Below are positions 25,321-32,048 of a DNA stretch of 32,048 bases, one piece after another. This stretch comes from Pseudomonadota bacterium (GTDB lineage: Bacteria; Pseudomonadota; Gammaproteobacteria; Burkholderiales; Burkholderiaceae_C). The notes under the pieces were generated by a model. The model did no database searches and was not told the DNA's origin. It saw nothing but the letters and a program-made list of their open reading frames with translations. The translations under genes were made by a program, and so were the position numbers. The stretch is taken from assembly GCA_030535425.1 (NCBI GenBank), contig JAUNHQ010000035.1, positions 1 to 32,048 on the forward strand, in the 5' to 3' direction. How positions within the stretch are numbered: position 1 is the stretch's first letter; each line of letters starts with the position of its first letter.

Positions 25321-26392
25321 ACGACCAGGCCAGCTCGGCCATGGCGCGCGCGCCTGCGGCGCTGGCCTTGGCCTGGGCGCTGCTGGCGGTGCCGGCTTCT
25401 ACCCGCTTGGCGATGCCTTGCAAGATGGCGGCGATGCGGAACAGGTTGTAGGCCAAGTAAAAGTTCCAGTCCGGCGCCAGCGCCTCGGGGGTGGCAAAGC
25501 CGGTGCGCTGGCAGTAGCGCCGGATGTAGTCGGCCTCGGCAGGGATGCCCAGCGCGGGCAGGTCGCGCCCGCCGATGCCGCGAAAGGAGCCGGGCGGGAT
25601 GTGCCAGGCCATGCAGTGGTAGCTGAAGTCGGCCAGGGGGTGGCCCAGGGTGGACAGCTCCCAGTCCAGCACGGCCAGCACGCGCGGCTCGGTGGGGTGA
25701 AAGATCATGTTGTCCAGGCGGAAGTCGCCATGCACGATGCTGGTCAGGCCGTCGCCCTGCGCGCTGGCGGGGATGTGCGCGGGCAGCCATTCGATCAGGC
25801 GGTCCATCTCGGCAATGGGCTGGGTGATGCTGGCCTGGTACTGCTTGCTCCAGCGGCCGATCTGGCGCTCGAAATAGTTGCCGGGTTTGCCATAGGCTTG
25901 CAGGCCGCGGGCGGCGTAGTCGACGGTGTGCAAGGCGGCGATGACGCGGTTCATCTCGTCGTAGATGGCGCCGCGCTCGTCTGGCGTCATGCCGGGCAGG
26001 GTCTGGTCCCACAGCACGCGGCCTTCGACGAACTCCATGATGTAGAAGGCGCGGCCGATGACGGATTCGTCCTCGCACAGCACGTGCATTTGCGCCACGG
26101 GCACGTCGGTGCCGTGCAGCGCGCGCATGACGGTGAATTCGCGCTCGATGGCGTGGGCCGAAGGCAGCAGCTTGGCCACGGGGCCGGGTTTGGCGCGCAT
26201 GACGTAGCTGCGCGCGGGGGTGATGAGCTTGTAGGTGGGGTTGGACTGCCCGCCCTTGAACATTTCCACGCGCAAGGGGCCGGCAAAGCCTGGCATGTGC
26301 TGCGTCAGCCAGGCTTGCAGCGCCTGCGTGTCAAAGGCATGGGCCTCGGCCACGGGCCGGGTGCCGGTGAACATTTCAGGAGAAGTGGTCAT
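25304..26392 (-). CDS. APH-family phosphotransferase (ACAD10/11 kinase-domain-like)
   Basis: 362 residues. The fold is that of aminoglycoside phosphotransferase/choline kinase. [20 protein letters not shown] is the nucleotide-binding N-lobe with its lysine/arginine region. [20 protein letters not shown] is the catalytic loop (HGD...N), and [19 protein letters not shown] carries the metal-binding Asp. This subfamily corresponds to the N-terminal half of ACAD10/ACAD11 and to LvaA, which phosphorylate the hydroxyl of 4-hydroxyacyl-CoAs so that it can be removed. It is upstream of and co-directional with the acyl-CoA dehydrogenase gene (73 nt apart). The last codons and the stop lie within a dispersed-element copy. 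Antibiotic resistance is not implied. Confidence 0.9.
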   Translation of the reverse strand: MTTSPEMFTGTRPVAEAHAFDTQALQAWLTQHMPGFAGPLRVEMFKGGQSNPTYKLITPARSYVMRAKPGPVAKLLPSAHAIEREFTVMRALHGTDVPVAQMHVLCEDESVIGRAFYIMEFVEGRVLWDQTLPGMTPDERGAIYDEMNRVIAALHTVDYAARGLQAYGKPGNYFERQIGRWSKQYQASITQPIAEMDRLIEWLPAHIPASAQGDGLTSIVHGDFRLDNMIFHPTEPRVLAVLDWELSTLGHPLADFSYHCMAWHIPPGSFRGIGGRDLPALGIPAEADYIRRYCQRTGFATPEALAPDWNFYLAYNLFRIAAILQGIAKRVEAGTASSAQAKASAAGARAMAELAWSFAQKA

Positions 26393-26540
26393 GGTGGTGC
26401 GGGAAAGGTGTGGTGAAGCATGAACCCCAGCGGCCCCAAGCTGGCTGGGATGAAGAAGGCATGGGGCGGTGCCGCGCCGGGCTTGCCACCAGGCGCGCGG
26501 GGCTTGCGCTGCGGGCCATTGCGGTCGATGTGCGCATGCC

Positions 26541-26586
26541 AGCGCCGTGTGCCCTCACCCCTGCCCTCTCCCAGGGGGAGAGGGAG
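26541..26586. repeat. REP-like palindromic repeat, copy 1
   Basis: A 46-bp unit beginning AGCGCCGTGTGCCCTCACCC and ending in CCCTCTCCC-AGG-GGGAGAGGG, a perfect 9-bp inverted repeat. A second copy at 26700-26745 matches at about 43 of 46 positions. This sequence type is widespread in proteobacterial genomes, to my knowledge. It lies in the 480-bp gene-free stretch between the APH-kinase gene and the Crp/Fnr gene. Confidence 0.8.
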
Positions 26587-26617
26587 AAATGCAAAGGGCC
26601 GTGCAGTTGGTGCGGTT

Positions 26618-26677
26618 GATAGGGTTTTGATAGCTGCTTGCGCGCTCTGGGTGCGCGCGAATGGCCTTTTTGATGCA
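26618..26677 (+). repeat. Dispersed 54-nt element, copy J
   Basis: GATAGGGTTTTGATAGC at 26618-26634 (first arm diverged), exactly 30 nt, then CCTTTTT at 26665-26671. The second hairpin is the strongest of all copies: TTGCGCGC (26638-26645) with GCGCGCGA (26653-26660), 8 bp with one G-T pair and a 7-nt loop. It lies between two copies of the REP-like repeat. Confidence 0.85.
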
Positions 26678-26699
26678 TGGAAACCATGCGCGATCCGTC

Positions 26700-26745
26700 A
26701 GCGCCGTATGCCCTCACCCCAACCCTCTCCCAGGGGGAGAGGGAG
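26700..26745. repeat. REP-like palindromic repeat, copy 2
   Basis: Near-identical to the unit at 26541-26586, with differences at a G/A and a CTG/CAA position, and the same direct orientation. It contains CCCTCTCCC-AGG-GGGAGAGGG. Confidence 0.8.
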
Positions 26746-26809
26746 CCAGGCAAGGGGCCGCGCAGCAGGCCCATCAGATGGCTGCGGAGCAAGCCATGCG
26801 GGAACGCCG

Positions 26810-26880
26810 TGGCCGGGGTCCCCCCGGCCACCAGCGTTGTCCCCCCTTGGGGGGGATGGCGCCGAAGGCGACTCAGGGGG
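26810..26880. repeat. Two further GC-rich inverted repeats at the 3' end of the Crp/Fnr gene
   Basis: TGGCCGGGG (26810-26818) pairs perfectly with CCCCGGCCA (26822-26830) around TCC. Next comes TCCCCCC-TT-GGGGGG at 26840-26854, followed by GGCGCCGAAGGCGACTC and a G-run. The second unit overlaps the stop codon of the Crp/Fnr gene and looks like the CCCCCCTTGGGGGG repeat I recall from comamonad intergenic regions. No T-run follows, so a simple intrinsic terminator is not supported. Confidence 0.65.
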
Positions 26881-27595
26881 GCAATGTCTCCGCTATCCGC
26901 ATCAACCCATCCCGATCGCGCACCACCAGCCCCGCAGGCTCGATGCGGATCACACCTTCGCGCTCCATGGACTTGAGCTCCTGGTTCACGCGCTGGCGCG
27001 AGGCGCCCAGCAGCTGGGCCAGCTCTTCCTGCGCCAGCTGCAAGGTGATGCGCACTTCGTCGTTGGACGACAGGCTGGGCACGCCGTAGCTGCGCACCAG
27101 GTGGCTCAGCTGCTTGGCCAGGCGCGCGCGCAGCGGCAGGGTGTTGAGGTCTTCCACCTGCCCGAACAGCAGGCGCACGCGCCGCGCTTGCAGCTTCAGC
27201 AGCGCCTCGTACAGCTCGCTGTGCTGTTGCAGGATTTTCTGAAAGTCCGCCCGCGCCACGCACACGATGGTGGTGCTGCCGTGGGCATAGGCATCGTGCG
27301 TGCGCCGCTCGCCGTCCAGAATGGCCACGTCGCCAAACCAGATGCCCGGCTCCACGTAGGTCAGCGTGATCTGCTTGCCTGTGAGCGTGGTCGAGCTCAC
27401 GCGCACCGCGCCCTTGGCGCAGGCAATCCACTGCTCGGCGGGCTCGCCCCGCGCGCAGATCAGGTCGCCGTCGGTGTAGCGTTTGACGTAGGCGCATCGA
27501 AGAATGTCGTGCCGCAGTGACGGGGAAAGAGAAGCAAACCAGCGACCGTTGTTGATCGCTGCACGTTCTTCCATCGTAAGAATGGGGTCGTCCAT
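26873..27595 (-). CDS. Crp/Fnr family transcriptional regulator
   Basis: 240 residues. The N-terminal cyclic-nucleotide-binding-type beta barrel is at about 20-130 (YTDGDLICARGEPAEQWIAC, TYVEPGIWFGDVAILDGERR). It lacks the four-cysteine pattern of Fnr, so an iron-sulfur oxygen sensor is unlikely. A dimerisation helix follows, then the winged helix-turn-helix: LQLAQEELAQLLGASRQRVN with LKSMEREGVIRIEPAGLVV. The effector is unknown; cAMP or another ligand is possible. It lies 480 nt downstream of nothing recognisable on its own strand and 72 nt after the enoyl-CoA hydratase gene, and could regulate the acyl-CoA genes on either side. The C-terminal residues and stop lie in a GC-rich repeat. Confidence 0.88.
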   Translation of the reverse strand: MDDPILTMEERAAINNGRWFASLSPSLRHDILRCAYVKRYTDGDLICARGEPAEQWIACAKGAVRVSSTTLTGKQITLTYVEPGIWFGDVAILDGERRTHDAYAHGSTTIVCVARADFQKILQQHSELYEALLKLQARRVRLLFGQVEDLNTLPLRARLAKQLSHLVRSYGVPSLSSNDEVRITLQLAQEELAQLLGASRQRVNQELKSMEREGVIRIEPAGLVVRDRDGLMRIAETLPP

Positions 27596-27666
27596 GGCCT
27601 GTCTTTTGAGTGACTTCTAAGGGGTGGCATTGTCGCGCGAGGGACGGCAGCCGCCTGCGGCGCTGT

Positions 27667-28446
27667 TTATTCGTAGTGCGGCGTTTGCCGGGTCAAAAAG
27701 GCGTGAATGCCGATGCCCGCGTTGGCGTGGTGCAGGTTGCGCACGAAGTGCTCGCGCTCTTGCGCCAGGTGCTGGTGCAGGCTGTGCTCGCCCGCTTCGC
27801 TGAGCAGCTCCTTGATGCTGGCCAGCGCGTTGGGCGCGCGCGCGGCCAGTTGCTCGGCCCAGGCCAGGGCGCAGGCGGTGGCCTGGCCCGCGTCGCACAG
27901 GCGGCCCACCACGCCCAGCTCGTGCAGGCGCTGCGCGCCAATGCGCTCGCCGCCCAGCAGCAACTCAGCAGCCAGCTGGCGCGGCAGCGCGTGCGCCAAG
28001 TGCCAGCTGCCGCCGCCGTCGGGCGAGAGGGCCACGTTGCTGTAGGCCATGACGAACACGGCGTTGCGCGCGGCCACGATCAAGTCGCACGCCAGCGCCA
28101 GCGAAAAGCCGGCCCCGGCGGCCGGGCCTTCCACGGCGGCGATGACCGGCTTGGGAAAGGTGCGGATGGCCTCGATCCAGTGGTGCAGGCCGTCAATGCT
28201 GTGGGCCTGCACCTCGGGCGGCTTTTGCCGGTTGGCCTGCAGGCGCTGCAGGTTGCCGCCGGCGCAAAACACCTCGCCCTGGCCGCGCAGCACCACGCAG
28301 CGCACCTCGGGGTTGGGCTCGGCCACGTTCAGCGCCTCGACCCCGGCGGCGTAAATCTCAGGCCCTAAGGCGTTGCGGTGCTCGGGGTTGTGAATGGTCA
28401 GCACCATGGTGCGGCCTTCCACGGTGCTGCGCAGTTCGGCGGTCAT
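27667..28446 (-). CDS. Enoyl-CoA hydratase/isomerase family protein (possible oxepin-CoA hydrolase type)
   Basis: 259 residues, the normal crotonase size. The oxyanion-hole segments are visible as NPEHRNALGPEIY with EVFCAGGNLQRL, and VEGPAAGAGFSLALACDLIV followed by ALSPDGGGSWHLAHALPRQL. The catalytic Glu positions of classical hydratases are not obvious (GPAAGAG replaces the usual G-A-GGG-E arrangement), so the exact reaction is uncertain. Sequences beginning MTAELRSTVEG of this length have, as I recall, been annotated as an alternative oxepin-CoA hydrolase of phenylacetate catabolism. Next to a PaaH-like dehydrogenase, this is plausible. It is separated from that gene by 116 nt holding dispersed-element copy K. 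Confidence 0.85.
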   Translation of the reverse strand: MTAELRSTVEGRTMVLTIHNPEHRNALGPEIYAAGVEALNVAEPNPEVRCVVLRGQGEVFCAGGNLQRLQANRQKPPEVQAHSIDGLHHWIEAIRTFPKPVIAAVEGPAAGAGFSLALACDLIVAARNAVFVMAYSNVALSPDGGGSWHLAHALPRQLAAELLLGGERIGAQRLHELGVVGRLCDAGQATACALAWAEQLAARAPNALASIKELLSEAGEHSLHQHLAQEREHFVRNLHHANAGIGIHAFLTRQTPHYE

Positions 28447-28482
28447 GGGGTTGGGGCCTTTGTCGGGTTTCTCAGGTTGTGT

Positions 28483-28543
28483 TTTGCTTCTGTTTTAATA
28501 GCTTACGCCACGCTCTGGGCGCGCGCAAACGGCATTTTTCATG
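28483..28543 (+). repeat. Dispersed 54-nt element, copy K
   Basis: GCTTCTGTTTTAATAGC at 28486-28502, exactly 30 nt, then CATTTTT at 28533-28539. In the 30-nt part CGC pairs with GCG near the loop. It lies between the 3-hydroxyacyl-CoA dehydrogenase and enoyl-CoA hydratase genes, opposite to both. Confidence 0.8.
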
Positions 28544-28562
28544 CCTGAAAAGGTGGGCGCGT

Positions 28563-30095
28563 TCAGGCTTCTTCGTGCATCAGGCTCAGGCCGATGGCGC
28601 CGCGCCGGCGCAGCCAGGGGCTGGGGCGGTAGCGCGGGTCGCCATACACGGTTTGCAGGTTGAACAGCACTTCCAGCACGTTGGCTGGGCCCAGCTTGTC
28701 GCCCATGGCCAGGGGGCCCAGCGGGTAGCCCAGGCCCAGGGTGACGGCGGTTTCCAGATCCTGCGGGCTGCACACGCGCTGCTGGCACATGTCGGCGGCA
28801 ATGTTGACGATGTTGGCCACCACGCGCTGGGTGACAAAGCCGCCCGAGTCGCGGATCACGCTCACGGCCTTGCCGTCGCGCGCAAACAGGGCGTGCGCGG
28901 CCTGCGCAAAGTCCGCGCGCGTGGCGGGGTTGGTGGCCAGCACGCGGCGGCGCGTGGCCTCATCGCCCACCAGCATGTCAATGCCCACGGTGCGGGCCGG
29001 GTCCAGCCGCTCCACCACGGCCACGGTGGTCACGTCAAAGCCCAGCGGGGCCACCAGCGTCAGCGCCTGCGGCGATGGGGACTGGCCGGTTTCAATCCGG
29101 GCGCCCAGGTCCTTGAGCAGCTGGTACAGCTCGGCGCGGCGCGCGGCGCGGGTGGACACCCATACGGGCGGCACATCGCCTACCTGCGGCACGGGCGGCT
29201 CGGGCGGCAGCTGCGCCACGCCGTCCACGTAGGGGTAAAAACCATCGCCCGCCTTCTTGCCCACCACGCCGCCGGCCAGGCGCTGCGCGGTGATGACGCT
29301 GGGGCGGTAGCGCGGCTCGTCGTAGTACTGGCGGTAGATGGACTCCATCACCGGGTGCGACACGTCCAGCGCCGTCAGGTCAAACAGCTCGAAGGGGCCG
29401 AGCTTGAAGCCCATTTGGTCTTTCAGAATGCGGTCGATGGTGGCGAAATCGGCCACCCCTTCGCCCACGATGCGCAGCGCCTCGGTGCCAAAGCCGCGCC
29501 CCGCGTGGTTGACGATAAAGCCCGGCGTGTCGCCCGCCTGCACGGGGGTGTGGCCCATCTGGCGCGCGTAATCGGCCAGGCGCTCGCACACGGCAGGCGC
29601 GGTTTTCAGCCCGGCGATCACCTCCACCACCTTCATCAGCGGCACGGGGTTGAAAAAGTGATAGCCCGCCAAACGCTGCGGGCGCTGCAAGCCCGCTGCA
29701 ATGGCCGTGACGGACAGCGACGAGGTGTTGGTGGCCAGCACCGCATCGGCGCTGAGCTGGCCTTCCAGCTCGGCAAACAGCTTTTGCTTCACGTCCAGCC
29801 GCTCGACAACGGCTTCAATGACCAGATCGCACGGCGCCAGCGCGGCCAGGGTGCTGACGGGCTGCAAGCGCGCCTTGTGCGCGGCGGCGGCTTCGGCGCT
29901 CAGGCGCCCTTTGTCCACCAGCTTGTCCCATTGCGCGCCCAGCGCCGCCTGCGCCTTGGCCACGGCCTCGGGCTGGGTGTCAAACAGCAGCACGGTGCTG
30001 CCGGCCTGCGCCGCAATCTGGGCAATGCCCCGGCCCATGGCGCCCGTGCCCACGATGCCGACGGTGGAGAAAACAGGAGGTGCGGAGGTGTTCAT
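28563..30095 (-). CDS. 3-hydroxyacyl-CoA dehydrogenase, PaaH-like
   Basis: 510 residues from the ATG at 30095 (MNTSAPPVFSTVGIVG); two in-frame ATGs lie 3 and 8 codons upstream. The N-terminal Rossmann domain has VGIVGTGAMGRGIAQIAAQ for NAD. Catalytic-domain blocks are VIEAVVERLDVKQKLFAELE, LATNTSSLSVTAIAA, GYHFFNPVPLMKVVEVI (catalytic His), and GFIVNHAGRGFGTEALRI. About 500 residues with a second C-terminal 3HCDH domain (IRDSGGFVTQRVVANIVNIA) is the size and arrangement of PaaH, which oxidises 3-hydroxyadipyl-CoA in phenylacetate catabolism, rather than the roughly 280-residue short form. It oxidises a 3-hydroxyacyl-CoA to the 3-oxo form. It is the first gene of the minus-strand acyl-CoA block and diverges from rdgC across 140 bp. 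Confidence 0.9.
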   Translation of the reverse strand: MNTSAPPVFSTVGIVGTGAMGRGIAQIAAQAGSTVLLFDTQPEAVAKAQAALGAQWDKLVDKGRLSAEAAAAHKARLQPVSTLAALAPCDLVIEAVVERLDVKQKLFAELEGQLSADAVLATNTSSLSVTAIAAGLQRPQRLAGYHFFNPVPLMKVVEVIAGLKTAPAVCERLADYARQMGHTPVQAGDTPGFIVNHAGRGFGTEALRIVGEGVADFATIDRILKDQMGFKLGPFELFDLTALDVSHPVMESIYRQYYDEPRYRPSVITAQRLAGGVVGKKAGDGFYPYVDGVAQLPPEPPVPQVGDVPPVWVSTRAARRAELYQLLKDLGARIETGQSPSPQALTLVAPLGFDVTTVAVVERLDPARTVGIDMLVGDEATRRRVLATNPATRADFAQAAHALFARDGKAVSVIRDSGGFVTQRVVANIVNIAADMCQQRVCSPQDLETAVTLGLGYPLGPLAMGDKLGPANVLEVLFNLQTVYGDPRYRPSPWLRRRGAIGLSLMHEEA

Positions 30096-30235
30096 GCGCC
30101 GCATTATGGGTGTGGTCATGGGCGCCCTGGGCCGGGCGGCACCCGTCTGGCCGATGGGGCGGCCTGCAAAGGCTGCGCGTGTCCCGCTGGCATAAGATCA
30201 AACGTTTTTGTCACCGCCTTGCGCGCCATTTTCCC

Positions 30236-31246
30236 GTGTTCAAAAACCTCATGCTTTACCGCCTGGGCCCTGGCTGGCCCGCCACGGCGGCTGAACTGGC
30301 GCAAGCCCTGGCCGCCGAACCTTTTGCCCCTTGCAGCGCCACGCAGCAAAAATCCACCGGCTGGGTGCCCCCGCGCGGGATGGAACATGGCGCGCTGGTG
30401 GAAGTGGTGGACGGGCAGTGGATCGCCCGGCTGGCCATTGAAACCAAGTCCGTGCCTGGCGACGCCGTGCGCCGCAAAGTGGCCGAAGAGGCCGCCCGCA
30501 TCGAACAAACCACGGGCCGCAAGCCGGGCAAGAAAGAGCTGCGCGACATGCGCGACGACGCCCTGAACGCCTTGCTGCCCCAGGCGTTTCCGCGCCAGGG
30601 GCAGGTCACGCTGTGGATCGAGCCGCAGCAGCGCTGGCTGGTGCTGGACGCGGGCAGCCAAGGCAAGGCCGACGAGGTCATCACCAGCCTGGTGCGCGTG
30701 GCGGGCCGGGGCTTTGAAGTGAGCCTGCTGCAAACCGCCACTTCGCCCCAGGCCGCCATGGCCGCCTGGCTGGCCGACGAAGAAGGCAGCGTACTGCCGC
30801 CGGCTTTTCACATCGAGCGCGAGTGCGAGCTCAAGGCCAGCGGCGACGAGCCGGCCGTCATCAAGTTCACCCGCCACCCGCTGCAAACCGACGAGGTGCG
30901 CCAGCACATCCGCGAGGGCAAGCTGCCCACGCGCCTGGCCCTGGGCTGGCAAGGCCGCGTGGGCTTTACGCTAACGCAGGCACTGCAAATCAAAAAAGTC
31001 GTGTTTCAGGAAGGCGTGTTCGAAGACGCCGGCCCCAAACCCGCCGCCGAAGAGCGCTTTGACGCCGACGTGGCCCTGTCCACCGGCGAGCTGGGGGCGC
31101 TGATTCCCGATCTGATTGCCGCGCTGGGCGGCGAAGTGGCGCCCGGCATGCCTGCGGGCAACGCACCTGCTCCAGCCACCGGGCCGGAGCTTGCGGCGGC
31201 AAGCATTCAGGCCCCTCCTGCGGCGGCGGATGACCCGCCGTTCTAA
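30236..31246 (+). CDS. rdgC: Recombination-associated protein RdgC
   Basis: 336 residues from the GTG at 30236, chosen because the protein then begins MFKNLMLYRLGPGW like RdgC homologues; the later ATG would lose the first five residues. RdgC forms a ring dimer on DNA and limits RecA activity. Family blocks are EPFAPCSATQQKSTGWVPPR, LLPQAFPRQGQVTLWIEP, a VLDAGSQGKADEVITSLVR block, and DEVRQHIREGKLPTRLAL. The C-terminus has a family-atypical Pro/Ala tail of about 30 residues (APAPATGPELAA ...), which makes it longer than the 303-residue E. coli protein. TAAGAT at 30193-30198 is a possible -10 hexamer. It is a single gene with about 490 nt of gene-free sequence downstream. Confidence 0.94.
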   Translation: MFKNLMLYRLGPGWPATAAELAQALAAEPFAPCSATQQKSTGWVPPRGMEHGALVEVVDGQWIARLAIETKSVPGDAVRRKVAEEAARIEQTTGRKPGKKELRDMRDDALNALLPQAFPRQGQVTLWIEPQQRWLVLDAGSQGKADEVITSLVRVAGRGFEVSLLQTATSPQAAMAAWLADEEGSVLPPAFHIERECELKASGDEPAVIKFTRHPLQTDEVRQHIREGKLPTRLALGWQGRVGFTLTQALQIKKVVFQEGVFEDAGPKPAAEERFDADVALSTGELGALIPDLIAALGGEVAPGMPAGNAPAPATGPELAAASIQAPPAAADDPPF

Positions 31247-31668
31247 GCCCGCTTTTTGCCGCACGAAAGTCCAAAGGCCAAGGCCGTGTTGGGTGGCAAC
31301 TGGCCAGGGACGCACACCGCACAGAGGCATGCGCATAGAGCACATGCCCCAACGCTCGTTTGGGTGGGTGCGCCACATGCAGGTGATGGTGGGTGTGTGG
31401 GACGTGGCCTTGATTTCCGGGCGCCAAACCCCTGCGGAGACGTTTTTCAGGGAGAGGCGCTTTTGCCTGCCCAGCCCCGCAGTGGGTGGATGCAGAGTCA
31501 ATGCGCTTTCTTTATCTGCGGGCCAGCGTGACCGCCATCATGGCGGCGCTTTCGAGTGGCACCTCAATCGCCCGTCTGGCAAGCGGGAGCCAGCCGCATT
31601 CCTGAGCGTGAAAAGACCGGGAAGCCAGTGGATGGAACAGCCTGTGGCTAAAACCGATAACGGGAATG
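31247..31668. other. Gene-free stretch after rdgC
   Basis: No convincing gene. Open frames on both strands up to about 175 codons lack family resemblance, consistent composition and ribosome binding sites. The only structure I see is a 15-bp palindrome, CCGCCAT-C-ATGGCGG, at 31532-31546. The base composition is less GC-biased than the flanking genes. It could be decayed sequence or hold an unannotated small RNA. Confidence 0.5.
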
Positions 31669-31694
31669 AAAAAAGGGGCTGAAAGCCCCTTTTT
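31669..31694. terminator. Bidirectional intrinsic terminator
   Basis: AGGGGCT (31674-31680), loop GAA, AGCCCCT (31684-31690) and a T-run to 31694, with a run of A on the other side so it works in both directions. It would end the tRNA-Gly transcript on minus (43 nt after the tRNA) and any transcript from rdgC on plus. Confidence 0.85.
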
Positions 31695-31737
31695 CTAGCA
31701 ATTGACAGACACCTGTGAAAGTTTGTCAACCATAATT

Positions 31738-31813
31738 TGGAGCGGGAAACGAGGCTCGAACTCGCGACCTCAACCTTGGCAAGGTTGCGCTCTACCAACT
31801 GAGCTATTCCCGC
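31738..31813 (-). tRNA. tRNA-Gly (anticodon GCC)
   Basis: A full 76-nt cloverleaf on minus: acceptor GCGGGAA/TTCCCGC, D arm AGCTCAGTTGGTAGAGC, anticodon stem CAACC/GGTTG with loop TTGCCAA and anticodon GCC, T arm with TTCGAGC loop, discriminator T, encoded CCA. Promoter and terminator are both visible around it, so it is a stand-alone unit. Confidence 0.97.
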
Positions 31814-31827
31814 GCTGCAATCCCTGC

Positions 31828-31857
31828 ATTCTATACCGTTTTTTGAAGGTTTGTACA
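31828..31857 (-). promoter_or_regulatory. Candidate promoter of tRNA-Gly(GCC)
   Basis: On minus, TATAGAAT at 31835-31828 provides a -10 (TATAGA or TAGAAT) and TGTACA at 31857-31852 a -35 with a 16 to 18-nt spacer. The expected start is about 8 nt before the tRNA 5' end. Confidence 0.5.
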
Positions 31858-32048
31858 GGAAGGCGAAAATTTTTTTGAAATGAGGCCAGCTTGTGTGTCC
31901 TTGCCCACCACAGGGATGAGGGCTGAACTTCAGACACTCTGCAGGGGCATGCGTCAAGCGCTGACCCGGTCCACACCCGCTCTTGCGGTGGGTAAAAAAA
32001 AGGTTCTTCGCGGAAGTCCGGGGTTTGGCAAAAAGAAAAGCGGTGCTG
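31858..32048. other. Right end of the window, no feature recognised
   Basis: No gene is supported. On minus there is a weak 4-bp hairpin (CTTC/GAAG) followed by a run of T near 31993-32020, which could be the end of a transcript entering from outside the window, but the stem is too short to call a terminator. Confidence 0.4.

Noticed and set aside
25304-26392. Aminoglycoside resistance gene
   Set aside because: The APH-fold protein is next to an acyl-CoA dehydrogenase gene and has the layout of the ACAD10/11 kinase domain, so a metabolic kinase is far more likely.
26841-26855. Intrinsic terminator for the Crp/Fnr gene in the CCCCCC-TT-GGGGGGG repeat
   Set aside because: There is no T-run on the minus strand after the hairpin, the loop is only 2 nt, and the unit is part of a repeat that overlaps the stop codon.
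28479-30566. A 695-codon open frame on plus, antisense to the 3-hydroxyacyl-CoA dehydrogenase gene and running into rdgC
   Set aside because: It is rich in His, Ala, Gly and Gln with no recognisable domain, a common by-product of the antisense frame of a high-GC gene. The minus-strand and rdgC frames are clearly real proteins.
31256-31531. Small plus-strand frame of 91 codons and antisense frames up to 176 codons after rdgC
   Set aside because: No ribosome binding site, no family resemblance, and composition unlike the neighbouring genes.

Overview
This window looks like a chromosomal stretch from a high-GC betaproteobacterium of the order Burkholderiales, most likely family Comamonadaceae (Acidovorax/Comamonas/Alicycliphilus-like). 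The basis is the very GC-rich coding sequence, the protein sequences as I recognise them, and the gene order yebC-purD-hemF-nadD-rsfS-rlmH, which is familiar from that family. I could run no database search, so the taxon is an inference. There is no prophage, insertion sequence, CRISPR array or integron. It is mostly housekeeping and central metabolism, and no obvious new multi-gene system stands out.

Layout. (1) 1-7387, plus strand: 3' part of tamB, tRNA-Arg(CCT), an isolated gspF, a cytosolic 5'-nucleotidase, an isolated TRAP-type DctP binding protein, and a persulfide dioxygenase-rhodanese fusion. (2) 7442-8953, minus: a HerA-like ATPase (YjgR/DUF853). (3) 9037-17804, plus: yebC, a small lipoprotein, purD, an unknown secreted protein, then the tight run hemF-nadD-rsfS-rlmH, an AAHS-type MFS transporter and ribD. 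(4) 17834-20895, minus: a small unknown protein with a charged tail, tRNA-Arg(TCT), tRNA-Pro(TGG), a YfcG-like glutathione transferase and hemA. (5) A small membrane protein on plus (21024-21296). (6) 21369-30095, minus: dgt and aroB, then an acyl-CoA catabolism block: acyl-CoA dehydrogenase, APH-type kinase, Crp/Fnr regulator, enoyl-CoA hydratase and 3-hydroxyacyl-CoA dehydrogenase. (7) rdgC on plus, a 490-bp gene-free stretch ending in a strong bidirectional terminator, and tRNA-Gly(GCC) on minus.

How the genes relate. hemA and hemF are two steps of heme synthesis. purD, nadD and ribD serve purine, NAD and flavin synthesis. yebC, rsfS, rlmH and four tRNAs serve translation. The APH-kinase/acyl-CoA dehydrogenase pair has the same order as the two halves of eukaryotic ACAD10/ACAD11 and resembles LvaA/LvaC of the levulinate pathway. 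With the neighbouring hydratase and dehydrogenase it suggests catabolism of hydroxylated or aromatic-derived acyl-CoAs.

The most notable non-gene signal is a family of at least nine dispersed copies of a 54-nt element with rigid geometry: a 17-nt GCT-N11-AGC block, then (in eight of nine copies) exactly 30 nt, then a YCTTTTT-type tract. It can fold as two hairpins and a T-run, occurs in both orientations, follows or overlaps stop codons, and in one case lies in frame inside nadD. A second cluster of unrelated palindromic repeats lies at 26541-26880.
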